Part shown: positions 37,459-46,349 of the stretch, piece by piece
Layout of the letters: the number at the start of each line of letters is the position of its first letter
Numbering within the stretch: position 1 is the first letter of the stretch
Assembly (NCBI RefSeq): GCF_000186225.1
Contig: NC_014933.1
Coordinates: 1,798,001 to 1,862,000, forward strand
DNA: 64,000 nt
From: Bacteroides helcogenes P 36-108
GTDB taxonomy: Bacteria; Bacteroidota; Bacteroidia; Bacteroidales; Bacteroidaceae
Reading direction: 5' to 3'
Position numbers and translations under genes: made by a program
Notes under the pieces: model-generated
The model's input: the letters and a program-made list of their open reading frames with translations, nothing else
The model's database searches: none
Told to the model about the DNA's origin: nothing

Positions 37459-39075
37459 CTATTTCAGTGATTCCTTTATCTTGTCAAGCAGATAGAGTAT
37501 TTCGGTATGGCGGTCGAAGTTGTATTTCGCGTATGTCTTGTATGTCGGCATCATGTCGGGATAGAATGTCTTGGCTCGCGGGTCTTGGGCAGGCATAAAT
37601 ACCTGTATGCAGTTGGAAATACTGCCTTCGAGTTTGCTGTATGGCAGTTGGAAAGGTGTCTGCTCCATAAACGTATTTGGTGCTTGTCTGCTTGGAACAC
37701 CGACAACGGTCGCTCCCATCTTCCAAAGGTAGAATGTGTAGTGAAAAGCTGCGCTGAAAGTGTCCGCGTCTGTGATGACATATATTTTCTGTGGCTGGTA
37801 AAGTGGTTTTCCGTTCTGGCGGGTGAGCAGTTCACGGGTATTGCTCATACAATCTTCTATGAACCTCTTGCGCCGTACTGTGATGGAGGCAGTATCTGCC
37901 TCTTCAGCTTCTTTTTCAAAGGTATAGTCTCCTAATTGATAGTGAGAATGATTCGCTTCATTGACTTGTTCCAGTGTCATGTTTATTTTCTTGAGATAGA
38001 GTGGAGAGATGAGACGGTAGAAATGGCTGTTCATTTCTGTAGTCAGATACCTGTCTCCGTATAACATCAGTAGCGTAGGAAGTGTGATAGGGGTCCATCC
38101 GCCGCCATTGTTGCGCAAGTCTATGATGAGATTGGCAGACTTATTCTTCTTCATCTCCTTCAGCATATCGGCGAATGTTTCCGAGAAAGAAGGAATCGCG
38201 GCAAGGGCTTTGGTTGTATCTGCCGGTATCTCCAGCTTCAATGTATAGTGGTAGAAATCTTTCAGTTGCGTGTAGGCACTGTTCCATCCTTGCTTCAAGG
38301 TGTATTCAAAGTTTTCCCGTGCCATGATTTGACTTGCACGGAACAGCATAGTGCGTTTAGTGGTATCGGTAAAAGTGTAGGCTAAGTAGCCGGAAGGATA
38401 TTGCTTCCATTCGGGTGCAAGTGTCTTGGGGATGCTCCGCAAGGAATCTTCGGCGACAAAGGGTAGGGTAAGGCTGACTGTTTCATCATCGGGAGTATGT
38501 AATGAATAGCGCACGCTGTCTTGGTAGTTTGTTGAAAACTGCCTTAAGAATGATTGTGTGTCGGCAAGCCAGCATAGCTCCGAGTAGCGTCCATAAAGGT
38601 TTTCGCAAGGTACTTGCGATGCGATGCGTTGCAGCCAGTCGTTCACGGTGACGCCATTGATGCTGTCCAGTCGGCTGCCCAGCAGTTCCTTGTGCTTTGT
38701 GCTGATGGAACTTACGATGATATGGTCTGGAATGGTCTTGAAGCGGATGGGGGCATAGCGGGGCTTCTCTTTTTGATTGTTGTGCTTGGAGAGGTATGTA
38801 TGTCCGTCTTGCAGATTGGAAAGGAAGGCGCTGATGGTATCGGCAAAGTCTTGTTGCGTATAGTTGTTTGTCCATAAACTTTGTATCAGTCTGTGGGCAG
38901 TCTTGTGGAAGAAAACTCTTCCGCCGAAGCCGCTGTAAGGGTCGGGGTGCGTGGCCTCCAGTTGCTCCGTCAGGTATTTGAAGTCGGAAACGAGAGAGTC
39001 TCTGTTCAGTGAAATCTGTGCGTTTGTTTGTAGCGAGGCCAAGTAGAAGAAGATGAACAATGCAAAGTGTTTCAT
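37459..39075 (-). CDS. S41-family peptidase-like secreted protein
   Basis: 538 residues from MKHFALFIFFYLASLQTNAQ, a signal peptide; the longer frame runs into repeat element B. The S41 core is visible as SANLIIDLRNNGGGWTPIT near residue 310 and YVITDADTFSAAFHYTF near 455, the Ser of DTFSAA being the expected nucleophile. The Lys of the dyad seen in Ctp proteases was not found in the usual FGK context, so it may use the tricorn/IRBP-type site or be inactive. No PDZ domain was recognised. Exported. Confidence 0.85.
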   Translation of the reverse strand: MKHFALFIFFYLASLQTNAQISLNRDSLVSDFKYLTEQLEATHPDPYSGFGGRVFFHKTAHRLIQSLWTNNYTQQDFADTISAFLSNLQDGHTYLSKHNNQKEKPRYAPIRFKTIPDHIIVSSISTKHKELLGSRLDSINGVTVNDWLQRIASQVPCENLYGRYSELCWLADTQSFLRQFSTNYQDSVRYSLHTPDDETVSLTLPFVAEDSLRSIPKTLAPEWKQYPSGYLAYTFTDTTKRTMLFRASQIMARENFEYTLKQGWNSAYTQLKDFYHYTLKLEIPADTTKALAAIPSFSETFADMLKEMKKNKSANLIIDLRNNGGGWTPITLPTLLMLYGDRYLTTEMNSHFYRLISPLYLKKINMTLEQVNEANHSHYQLGDYTFEKEAEEADTASITVRRKRFIEDCMSNTRELLTRQNGKPLYQPQKIYVITDADTFSAAFHYTFYLWKMGATVVGVPSRQAPNTFMEQTPFQLPYSKLEGSISNCIQVFMPAQDPRAKTFYPDMMPTYKTYAKYNFDRHTEILYLLDKIKESLK

Positions 39076-39108
39076 GTTTGGGAATGTTTTGAATGTATGA
39101 ATCTGAAA

Positions 39109-39187
39109 GGCACGGACTATGCAGAAATGACACAGCTTCATAATGTTGTAATAGCGCAACACCGTGAATCTCTGTGCAGTCCGTGCC
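39109..39187. repeat. REP-like palindromic element B
   Basis: GGCACGGACT (39109-39118) and AGTCCGTGCC (39178-39187) are perfect inverted arms, with weaker pairing inward (GCAGA with TCTGTGC). The ends resemble element A at 15597-15655. It lies between the NfnAB-like gene and the S41-like gene. Confidence 0.6.
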
Positions 39188-39211
39188 TAAGAACAGTCTT
39201 GTAGAAAATCC

Positions 39212-41563
39212 TTACAGGCTTCCTAATTTCTCGTGCATGGCTGCTGCCGCCCGTCGCCCGTCTCCCATAGCGAGGATTACGGTAGCACCACCGCGCACAA
39301 TATCGCCTCCGGCATAGATGGTCGGGATGGACGACTGCATGTCATCATTGACGGCAATCGTATTCTTTCGTCCCAATTCCAAGCCTTTTACGGATTTCGG
39401 TACAATGGGATTGGGCGATACCCCTACCGCGACTATGGCCATGTCAATATCTAATGTTACGGTAGCTCCCGGAATGGCTACCGGGCTGCGGCGTCCGCTG
39501 GCATCAGGTTCTCCAAGTTCCATCTTTTGGAGGATGACTTGTTTCACAGCTCCCTTTTCGTCCGCTATATACTCTGTTGGATTGTGCAATGTGAGAAACT
39601 CGATACCTTCTTCTTTGGCATGCTTCACTTCTTCCAATCGGGCAGGCATTTCGGCCTCACTACGACGATAGACAATGCGTACTTTCTCTGCTCCGAGGCG
39701 TTTGGCCGTGCGACAAGAATCCATGGCAGTGTTTCCACCCCCTACTACAATTACACTTTTAGCAGGGTTCAGAGGGGTGTCGGTTGTCGGATTGGAGGCA
39801 TCCATCAGGTTGACGCGCGTCAGGTACTCATTGCTGGACATGATGTTTACACTGTTTTCTCCGGGAATACCCATGAAGTTAGGTAGTCCGGCGCCGCTGG
39901 CGATGAAAATACCCTTATAGTCTTCTTTCTGCAATTCTTCCACGCTGACAGTTTTACCTACGATACAGTCTTTTACAAAGCGGACACCCATTTTCTCTAA
40001 ATTGTTGATCTCTACATCCACAATCTTGTTGGGCAGGCGGAATTCGGGAATACCGTATTTTAATACACCGCCGATTTCATGCAGAGCTTCGAAAACAGTT
40101 ACGTCATAACCATATTTTACCATGTCGCCAGCAAAACTCAGTCCGGCCGGACCTGAGCCTACTACGGCTATCTTCATGCCGTTTTTTTGCGCAAGTTCAG
40201 GCAATACAATATTGCCGCTTTCACGTTCGTAGTCGGCAACGAAACGTTCCAAGTTGCCAATGGCGACGGCAGGTTCGTTCATCTTCAGATGTATGCACCG
40301 GCTTTCGCACTGCTTTTCTTGTGGACAGACGCGGCCGCACACTGCGGGTAGGGCAGAGGTATGCTTCAGTACACGGGCAGCTTCAAGTAATTCACCGCGT
40401 TCTATGTTTTTGATAAAGGCCGGTATGTTGATGCTGACCGGACAACCTTGCATGCAGGTTGGGTTGGCACAGTCCAAACAGCGTTTGGCTTCGGTCAGGG
40501 CTTGCTCCCGTGTGTAGCCGGTGTTCACCTCTTCCGTGCGGGTGGTGGCACGATAAACGGGATCGAGTTCGTTCATCGGGCAGCGGTGGATGGCTGTGCG
40601 TTCCTTGGGCTTCATGCTCTTGCGCAGCTCTTCGCGCCAAGCGGCTTTGCGGTCCAGCAGCTCGTCCATCGGGGCTTTTGTGGCGGAGCTTGTTCCGGCT
40701 TCTGCAGTGGCTGTTGTGTCTTCGGCAGGCATGGCATGGTAGATGCTGGCCTCCAAGTGATTCATTTCTTCACGCTCCACATCTCTGAATGATCCCATGC
40801 GCTTGAACATTTCATCAAAATCCACTTGGTGTCCATCAAATTCGGGACCATCCACGCAGACGAAGCGTGTTTTTCCACCTACGGTGATGCGACAGGCGCC
40901 GCACATGCCGGTTCCGTCCACCATGATGGTGTTTAGCGACACATCCGTGGGTATCTCGTATTTCTTGGTGAGCAGACAGCAGAATTTCATCATGATGGCG
41001 GGGCCGATGGCGAAACACTTGTCCACCTTCTCGCGCTTGATGACGCTCTCTATGCCTTCGGTGACGAGTCCTTTCGTGCCATAGCTGCCGTCATCAGTCA
41101 TGATAATGACTTCATCGGATGATTTCCGGACTTCTTCTTCGAGGATAATCAACTCTTTGTTGCGTCCTGCCAATACGGATATCACCCGATTGCCGGCCTC
41201 CTTCAATGCCTGTATGATAGGGAGCATTGGCGCAACACCCACACCTCCTCCGGCACAGACTACAGTACCGAAGTTCTCTATATGTGTGGCTTGTCCCAAT
41301 GGACCTACTACATCGAGGATATAGTCTCCCTCGTTCAATTGGCACAATTTGGAGGAAGATAGCCCTACGGTCTGTACGACTAATGTAATGGTTCCTTTCT
41401 TTGTATCGGCTCCTGCGATGGTGAGTGGCATGCGTTCGCCTTTCTCATCCACGCGGATAATGACAAAGTGCCCTGCTTTGCGGGATTTGGCAATGAGTGG
41501 AGCTTCCACCTCAAACTTGAACACTTTCTCTGAGAATTGTTCTTTGCTGATAATTTTGTTCAT
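39212..41563 (-). CDS. fused NfnA-NfnB: ferredoxin:NADP oxidoreductase / GltD-like protein
   Basis: 783 residues joining two proteins that are separate in many anaerobes. Residues 1-285 are FNR/PyrK-like with FAD and NAD motifs (CAGGGVGVAPMLPII near 100) and a 2Fe-2S site in DGTGMCGACRI with a later Cys. Residues 320-783 are GltD/NfnB-like: Cys-rich 4Fe-4S motifs CLDCANPTCMQGCPV and CGRVCPQEKQC, then FAD motif VVGSGPAGLSFAGDM and NADPH motif VVGGGNTAMDSCRTAKRLG. Expected to balance NADH, NADPH and ferredoxin by electron bifurcation. Often misnamed glutamate synthase small chain; no gltB nearby. Confidence 0.88.
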   Translation of the reverse strand: MNKIISKEQFSEKVFKFEVEAPLIAKSRKAGHFVIIRVDEKGERMPLTIAGADTKKGTITLVVQTVGLSSSKLCQLNEGDYILDVVGPLGQATHIENFGTVVCAGGGVGVAPMLPIIQALKEAGNRVISVLAGRNKELIILEEEVRKSSDEVIIMTDDGSYGTKGLVTEGIESVIKREKVDKCFAIGPAIMMKFCCLLTKKYEIPTDVSLNTIMVDGTGMCGACRITVGGKTRFVCVDGPEFDGHQVDFDEMFKRMGSFRDVEREEMNHLEASIYHAMPAEDTTATAEAGTSSATKAPMDELLDRKAAWREELRKSMKPKERTAIHRCPMNELDPVYRATTRTEEVNTGYTREQALTEAKRCLDCANPTCMQGCPVSINIPAFIKNIERGELLEAARVLKHTSALPAVCGRVCPQEKQCESRCIHLKMNEPAVAIGNLERFVADYERESGNIVLPELAQKNGMKIAVVGSGPAGLSFAGDMVKYGYDVTVFEALHEIGGVLKYGIPEFRLPNKIVDVEINNLEKMGVRFVKDCIVGKTVSVEELQKEDYKGIFIASGAGLPNFMGIPGENSVNIMSSNEYLTRVNLMDASNPTTDTPLNPAKSVIVVGGGNTAMDSCRTAKRLGAEKVRIVYRRSEAEMPARLEEVKHAKEEGIEFLTLHNPTEYIADEKGAVKQVILQKMELGEPDASGRRSPVAIPGATVTLDIDMAIVAVGVSPNPIVPKSVKGLELGRKNTIAVNDDMQSSIPTIYAGGDIVRGGATVILAMGDGRRAAAAMHEKLGSL

Positions 41564-41619
41564 TATCTAATGATTTTGTTGGTATAACTACGTATTATCT
41601 GTCAGATTGATATGTTTTG

Positions 41620-41627
41620 CAAAGATA
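41620..41627 (-). promoter_or_regulatory. -7 promoter box of the NfnAB-like gene
   Basis: TATCTTTG on the minus strand, 56 bases before the ATG. Confidence 0.5.
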
Positions 41628-41758
41628 TGGTTTATTTATTAAAATCAACTTCAATCTATGGCAAAATCAGCAAGAGACAACGTCTTCTTCCGGGTATAAA
41701 CGGCTTGCAGTGGAATATCGAGAAAACAGTAATGTCAAAGTACATTGAATAATTTCTA

Positions 41759-42826
41759 CTAATACTTTGTAGTCAGCGGCATTTGAAAGTAGAAAGTTGT
41801 TCCTTCTGTTTCATTGGTGATGAACCAAACCTTTCCTTTCAGATAATTCTCACCGAACAATTTCATGCTGTATGTACCTATGCCACGTCCCTCGCCTTTG
41901 GTGGAAAGTCCAAAGTGGAAGATGGAGCCACGGAAGTCCTCTGGTATTACGTTGGGGTTATTGACGGAAAAGAGCACGGACTTTTCCGCCGATGATGCAG
42001 TGAGGGTGACGATACTGTTTTCTTCAGAAGCCTCCACGGCATTCTTCACCATGTTCAGGATAATGCGGTGCAGCAGCTTGGTGTCTGTGTGGATAAATAT
42101 ATCTTTTTTGCAGTTGTTGCAGATGGTCAGTTTGTGCTTTTTGGTTTCAGCCATTGGGCAGAGTGAATAGGCGGCATAAGACAGGAATTCTTTCACGGTA
42201 ATGTCGCTTGTCTGTAATGTCAGAATACCGTTTTCAGCATAAAGGAGCTCTTTCTGAGTGGATAATTCATCCATAATCTGATCAGTGAGCTTTTTCACTT
42301 CGTCGAGTATGGCTTGTTCGGGAGTCTCTTTCAGTATATCCACAAAGCTGCTCAATGCACCTACCAAATTCATCATGTCATGAAAGAACACACGTTCCAA
42401 CATCTGTTCTTGCTTGCGGTCGGAAATGTTGATTACGAAGATAGCGGCATATTGATTGCCTTCAAATTCAAAAGGAGTGGCTGTTTCCTGTAGAATCAGT
42501 TTCTGGTTGTCATCCAAAGTAAGCACCACTTCTTCATTAACAGATTGGCTGGTAGTCAATGCTTTCTTGACGGAATTACGGAGTTGGCAGTCTGCGCAAT
42601 ATTCGGATGTTCCGCAACCTTCTTTGCTATGGATGGCATTGGTGCAATGCAGGAAGTCGCCCGGTTGCATAAATTTGTCTTTTACTTTACACACCTCTTT
42701 ATTGTTATGATAGAGTATGTTCAGATGCTTGTCAACAACGATAAAAGTTGATTTGGTGGATTCTAACCAATGGCTTTTGTCGAGTACCTTTTCCATGTAG
42801 TTACTGAAGACTTCAGATTGTGTCAT
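41759..42826 (-). CDS. PAS sensor histidine kinase with a cysteine cluster
   Basis: 355 residues from MTQSEVFSNY; a longer frame exists but adds an unsupported tail. Soluble. The N-terminal PAS-like domain (about 20-135) contains Cys61, Cys71, Cys77 and Cys80 (C-x9-C-x5-C-x2-C), a candidate metal or Fe-S site. The phospho-acceptor is His149 in VFFHDMMN. The ATPase domain has NMVKNAVEASEE (N box) and GRGIGTYSMKLFG (G box). No response regulator is next to it. It lies downstream of the HU-like gene and upstream of the NfnAB-like gene, so redox sensing is an attractive inference. Confidence 0.87.
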   Translation of the reverse strand: MTQSEVFSNYMEKVLDKSHWLESTKSTFIVVDKHLNILYHNNKEVCKVKDKFMQPGDFLHCTNAIHSKEGCGTSEYCADCQLRNSVKKALTTSQSVNEEVVLTLDDNQKLILQETATPFEFEGNQYAAIFVINISDRKQEQMLERVFFHDMMNLVGALSSFVDILKETPEQAILDEVKKLTDQIMDELSTQKELLYAENGILTLQTSDITVKEFLSYAAYSLCPMAETKKHKLTICNNCKKDIFIHTDTKLLHRIILNMVKNAVEASEENSIVTLTASSAEKSVLFSVNNPNVIPEDFRGSIFHFGLSTKGEGRGIGTYSMKLFGENYLKGKVWFITNETEGTTFYFQMPLTTKY

Positions 42827-43018
42827 GTGGGCTTGGATTTTTATAAGTTTTGTTTTGCTGTAAAAATAGCTTTTTTTTTGATACGTTATTACTCCCAAAT
42901 AAACATTTATCTCAGGAAATGGCTCTTTTATTACAAATTAAGTTTCGTAAGTTCAGCTTGCCGGTTTTGCCTGAAGCGCTTGCGGCAATCAATACATGGC
43001 GAAATTCCATGAATCCGA

Positions 43019-43630
43019 TTATTGTTCTTTCTCTGCCCTCACATAGTACTTTTGGTTTCCCCGTCCTTTGCTCACAATCAGTCCCTTTTCCATGAAGAAC
43101 TTCAGGTCTTGTGTCGCTTTCCATTTCAAGCGTCCGGTCTGTTCGGTGTAAGTGGTGCGCTTTATGAAACTGTTCTTGTCCAGATATGCCATCAGCCATT
43201 GCTCCAGCTCGTCCATGCTATGGTTGCTGCTATGGCGGAAAGTATGGTCGGGAGTACGGGTCAACTCTCCGTCCAATGCCTTCTTTAACTTGGCGGAAGG
43301 GCGGAAATTCACGTCTCCGAAGTGAATTGAACCGGAACGTATATCCGTTTTCTTTTTCACCAGTCTGTTTGCCTTTATCTTGCCTGAAAAGTAGCCGAAC
43401 TCTCCCAGTTCCACCCGGAACCCCTGATTGAGCCAATGAACCATTCCGTCAAAAATGCTCATCAGCATCCCGTCCATTGCGCCAACCTTGAATCCTGAGC
43501 ATTTGGATGTATATTCCAGCAATTCTTTTGCGGTGATGGTCCCGATATATACAATCTCTGGATACAGCACATCTTCTTCCCCCTCCTTGGTGGTGAGGGG
43601 CGGTTTCTTTTTTAAATCATAATAAGCCAT
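43019..43630 (-). CDS. HU/IHF-like DNA-binding protein with C-terminal extension
   Basis: 203 residues. The N-terminal part (about 1-125) resembles the Bacteroides HU-like family: VYIGTITAKELLEYTSKCSGF, VHWLNQGFRVELGEFGYFSGKI and IHFGDVNFRPSAKLKKAL correspond to the HU helices, saddle and final helix. The last 65 residues (MDELEQWLMAYLDKNSFIKRTTYTEQTGR onward) look like a small winged-helix or DNA-binding domain with basic ends. A nucleoid or local regulatory role is likely. It has a promoter about 250 bases upstream, leaving a long leader with repeats. Confidence 0.85.
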   Translation of the reverse strand: MAYYDLKKKPPLTTKEGEEDVLYPEIVYIGTITAKELLEYTSKCSGFKVGAMDGMLMSIFDGMVHWLNQGFRVELGEFGYFSGKIKANRLVKKKTDIRSGSIHFGDVNFRPSAKLKKALDGELTRTPDHTFRHSSNHSMDELEQWLMAYLDKNSFIKRTTYTEQTGRLKWKATQDLKFFMEKGLIVSKGRGNQKYYVRAEKEQ

Positions 43631-43714
43631 AAGTATTTTTGTTTTAAAGGTTAACCTTAATGAGATATTCCTATTCGGCCGTTAATTGCCCAAGCCGTGA
43701 AATCTAACTTCCAT

Positions 43715-43756
43715 GCTGCGGAAGAATAGCTTTCTTGTTGCGGAAGAATAACTTCC
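43715..43756. repeat. direct repeat pair in the HU-like leader
   Basis: GCTGCGGAAGAATAGCTTTC and GTTGCGGAAGAATAACTTCC, 22 bases apart start to start, share 16 of 20 bases. A third, inverted copy (GTTACGGAAGAATAACT) lies at 43884-43900, overlapping the promoter. Confidence 0.7.
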
Positions 43757-43801
43757 TTTCTTTAGAAAAAGAACCAGGCTGCTTATAGGCAACCAATGGG
43801 C

Positions 43802-43857
43802 TGCTTGCAATCATCTGATGGGATGTTTATAAGAAACTTATCGGATGATTACAAGCA
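43802..43857. repeat. inverted repeat in the HU-like leader
   Basis: TGCTTGCAATCATCTGAT and ATCGGATGATTACAAGCA pair over 18 bases with two wobble-type mismatches around a 20-base loop. Confidence 0.7.
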
Positions 43858-43876
43858 TCTCACTAATTTTTGGGTA

Positions 43877-43884
43877 CAAAGATA
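43877..43884 (-). promoter_or_regulatory. -7 promoter box of the HU-like gene
   Basis: TATCTTTG on the minus strand; TTTC at 43904-43907 is 19 bases upstream as a near-consensus -33. The third GAAGAATAACT repeat lies between them. From here to the serS terminator (43908-44063) no gene is seen. Confidence 0.55.
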
Positions 43885-44063
43885 GTTATTCTTCCGTAAC
43901 GAGGAAATTGTTTTCGGCGTATCGAAAAGTTATTTCCTAAAGAGCTTCCATACAGAGGTGATGTTGATGTCATTATATATTATAATGTGGCATTGGTACG
44001 GCATGCCGTATGGAGTTCTTGCCGTTTTGCTTTGGCTTGATGGACGTACTTACTTATGGTCAT

Positions 44064-44090
44064 AAAAAAAGGGGAGTTTTTATCTCCCCC
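44064..44090 (-). terminator. terminator of serS
   Basis: On the minus strand GGGGAG and CTCCCC form a 6-bp stem around seven A/T bases, followed by a run of seven T. It lies 57 bases past the serS stop. Confidence 0.8.
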
Positions 44091-44146
44091 CTGTCTTTGG
44101 CAGCAAGTTGTCAAACTTGCTCTTGTTGATATTCTTAGTCTGATGC

Positions 44147-45421
44147 TCAGTCAATCATTTCAAATCCGCAATATGGAACCAATGCCTTGGGTATTCGGAT
44201 ACCCTCTGGAGTTTGGTTGTTTTCCAATAATGCGGCAACGATGCGTGGCAGTGCCAATGCGGAACCGTTCAATGTGTGACAAAGTTCTGTCTTCTTTTCT
44301 GCTGTGCGGTAACGGCATTTCAGACGGTTAGCCTGATATGTGTCAAAATTGGAAACAGAACTTACTTCCAACCAGCGCTTTTGAGCTTCACTGTAAACTT
44401 CGAAATCGTAGCAAATGGAAGAAGTGAAACTCATGTCACCGCCACAAAGACGAAGAATACGGTATGGTAGTTCCAGTTTTTTAAGTAATCCTTCTACGTG
44501 ATCCAGCATTTCCTGATGAGACTGTTTGCTATGCTCAGGTTTGTCGATACGGACCAATTCTACTTTGGAAAATTCATGCAAACGATTCAATCCACGTACA
44601 TCTTTTCCGTAGGAACCTGCTTCTCGGCGGAAACATTCAGTGTAAGCGCAATTCTTGATAGGTAATTGCTTCTCGTCTAAAATGACGTCGCGGTATATGT
44701 TTGTAACGGGAACTTCAGCTGTAGGAATCAAATATAGGTCATCCACTTCGCAGTGGTACATTTGTCCTTCTTTGTCGGGAAGTTGGCCGGTTCCGTATCC
44801 GGAAGCCGCGTTTACCACTGTTGGGGGCATAATTTCCGTGTATCCGGAAGTACGTGCTTCGTCCAAGAAGAAGTTGATGAGTGCCCGTTGCAAGCGGGCG
44901 CCTTTTCCTTTATATACCGGAAATCCAGCACCAGTGATTTTTACACCAAGATCAAAATCTATTATATCATACTTTTTTGTCAGTTCCCAATGAGGAAGGG
45001 CGTCTTTGGGAAGTTCATTTTCCATACCTCCCATTTTCACTACGACATTATCTTCGGCGCTTGCGCCTTCGGGAACTTCATCATAAGGAATATTGGGGAT
45101 GGTATAGAGCACGTTTTGCAAATCGGTAGCGGCTTGATCCATGTCTGCTTGCAAATTCTTGTTGGCTTCTTTCAGCTCTGCTACACGGCTTTTTGCACCT
45201 TCCGCATCCTCTTTTTTGCCTTCTTTCATCAACTGGCCGATGGATTTGGACAATGAATTGACTTCTGACAGATTCTTATCTAAAGAGGTTTGGGTATTAC
45301 GTCGTTTATTGTTTAATTCGAGCACTTGCTCAATGGTTTCTTTAGCATTTTTGAAATGCTTCTTCTCCAATCCGCGGATTACCGCGTCGGTGTTTTCTGT
45401 AATTTGTTTGATGGTAAGCAT
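44147..45421 (-). CDS. serS: seryl-tRNA synthetase
   Basis: Class II aminoacyl-tRNA synthetase, 424 residues. An N-terminal antiparallel coiled-coil arm (about 30-105) binds the long variable arm of tRNA-Ser. Motif 2 is TECFRREAGSYGKDVRGLNRLHEF near 255-278, which I shorten here to FRREAGSYGKD; motif 3 is LNGSALALPRIVAALLE near 385-401. LPTEVP is seen as LIPTAEVPVTN. The N-terminus MLTIKQITENTD is standard. Monocistronic with its own -7 box and terminator. Confidence 0.97.
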   Translation of the reverse strand: MLTIKQITENTDAVIRGLEKKHFKNAKETIEQVLELNNKRRNTQTSLDKNLSEVNSLSKSIGQLMKEGKKEDAEGAKSRVAELKEANKNLQADMDQAATDLQNVLYTIPNIPYDEVPEGASAEDNVVVKMGGMENELPKDALPHWELTKKYDIIDFDLGVKITGAGFPVYKGKGARLQRALINFFLDEARTSGYTEIMPPTVVNAASGYGTGQLPDKEGQMYHCEVDDLYLIPTAEVPVTNIYRDVILDEKQLPIKNCAYTECFRREAGSYGKDVRGLNRLHEFSKVELVRIDKPEHSKQSHQEMLDHVEGLLKKLELPYRILRLCGGDMSFTSSICYDFEVYSEAQKRWLEVSSVSNFDTYQANRLKCRYRTAEKKTELCHTLNGSALALPRIVAALLENNQTPEGIRIPKALVPYCGFEMID

Positions 45422-45459
45422 ATCTTATACTTGTTTTATGATACTCTGTTTTGCAAATG

Positions 45460-45467
45460 CAAAGATA
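45460..45467 (-). promoter_or_regulatory. -7 promoter box of serS
   Basis: TATCTTTG on the minus strand, 38 bases before the serS ATG. Confidence 0.5.
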
Positions 45468-45506
45468 AAGAAAAAACGGATAGGGTGTTGTTTTTCTTCT
45501 AAAAAG

Positions 45507-45541
45507 AAAGAGGATGCAACCTTTTGGATTGCATCCTCTTT
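45507..45541 (-). terminator. terminator of rplU-rpmA
   Basis: AAAGAGGATGCAA and TTGCATCCTCTTT form a perfect 13-bp stem around a 9-base loop; on the minus strand a T-rich run follows. Confidence 0.85.
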
Positions 45542-45559
45542 TATTTCTTGTCCAGAAAC

Positions 45560-45829
45560 TTATGCTTCTGCATTTTCAGCAGGAATAATGGAAACAGATC
45601 TTCTGTCTTCTCTACCTACTTTGAACTGTACAGTTCCATCTACTAAAGCGAAAAGCGTATGGTCTTTTCCCATACCGATATTGTTGCCCGGATGGAATTC
45701 AGTACCTCTTTGACGAACGATGATGTTACCTGCTTTGCAAGCTTCGCCACCAAATATCTTAACGCCTAATCTCTTGCTCTGTGATTCGCGGCCGTTCTTA
45801 GAACTACCGACACCTTTTTTATGTGCCAT
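45560..45829 (-). CDS. rpmA: 50S ribosomal protein L27
   Basis: 89 residues beginning [20 protein letters not shown], the L27 N-terminus that reaches the peptidyl transferase centre; no N-terminal extension needing removal is present. [20 protein letters not shown] is the conserved core. It follows rplU by 22 bases in the universal L21-L27 order and ends with a strong hairpin. Confidence 0.98.
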   Translation of the reverse strand: MAHKKGVGSSKNGRESQSKRLGVKIFGGEACKAGNIIVRQRGTEFHPGNNIGMGKDHTLFALVDGTVQFKVGREDRRSVSIIPAENAEA

Positions 45830-45851
45830 TTCTTCTTACTTTTTTAATTGA

Positions 45852-46169
45852 TTAAGCTACTACTTCTGTAATTGTTAACTCAGTAAATTGTTGACGATGA
45901 CCGTTCAACTTGCGATGACCTTTTCTTCTTTTCTTGTGAAAAACAAGGACTTTTTCACCTTTCACGATGTTCGATACAACTTGGCAAACAACTTTTGCAC
46001 CTTCTACAGTAGGAGCACCTACAGTGATAGCACCATCTTTGTCAACTAAAAGAACTTTTTCAAATTCTACTGTCGCACCGTTTTCTGCTTCCTGCATGTG
46101 GTGTACAAACAGCTTTTTGCCAGCTTCTGCTTTAAATTGCTGACCGTTGATTTCTACAATTGCGTACAT
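45852..46169 (-). CDS. rplU: 50S ribosomal protein L21
   Basis: 105 residues from [20 protein letters not shown]; the open frame extends upstream through the leader but has no family match. [21 protein letters not shown] near 75-95 is the rRNA-binding L21 signature. First gene of the rplU-rpmA operon, transcribed from a full-consensus promoter with a leader of about 85 bases, long enough for regulation by a ribosomal protein, though I could not identify a specific RNA motif in it. Confidence 0.97.
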   Translation of the reverse strand: MYAIVEINGQQFKAEAGKKLFVHHMQEAENGATVEFEKVLLVDKDGAITVGAPTVEGAKVVCQVVSNIVKGEKVLVFHKKRRKGHRKLNGHRQQFTELTITEVVA

Positions 46170-46259
46170 TCTTATATATAATGTATAAGTTAGCTCCGTC
46201 GGGTGGTTTCTAATCACTTGGAAAACACTTGATTGAACCCGGTGCGGAATAATCGGGCA

Positions 46260-46291
46260 CAAAATTACTTTTTTTATTTGATATAGGCAAA
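46260..46291 (-). promoter_or_regulatory. promoter of rplU-rpmA
   Basis: On the minus strand TTTG (46288-46291), 20 bases, TAATTTTG (46260-46267): full -33/-7 consensus. Confidence 0.75.
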
Positions 46292-46349
46292 TGTTTCTTT
46301 CATCTTTTTATGATGTTTGAGAGGGACAGCAGCCATTGATTTAAGTTTC

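Larger units (their letters stand above)
43631..43876 (-). other. long structured leader of the HU-like gene
   Basis: About 245 bases between the -7 box and the ATG, without a gene. It holds two direct repeats (43715-43734, 43737-43756) and an 18-bp inverted repeat (43802-43819/43840-43857). Confidence 0.6.

Noticed and set aside
40459..40792. Overlapping plus-strand open frames of about 110 codons opposite the NfnAB-like gene
   Set aside because: Alternative-frame shadows of a conserved gene with complete motifs on the minus strand.
46170..46259. Ribosomal-protein leader RNA before rplU
   Set aside because: The leader is long enough, but I could not identify a known RNA motif or strong conserved pairing, so only the promoter is reported.
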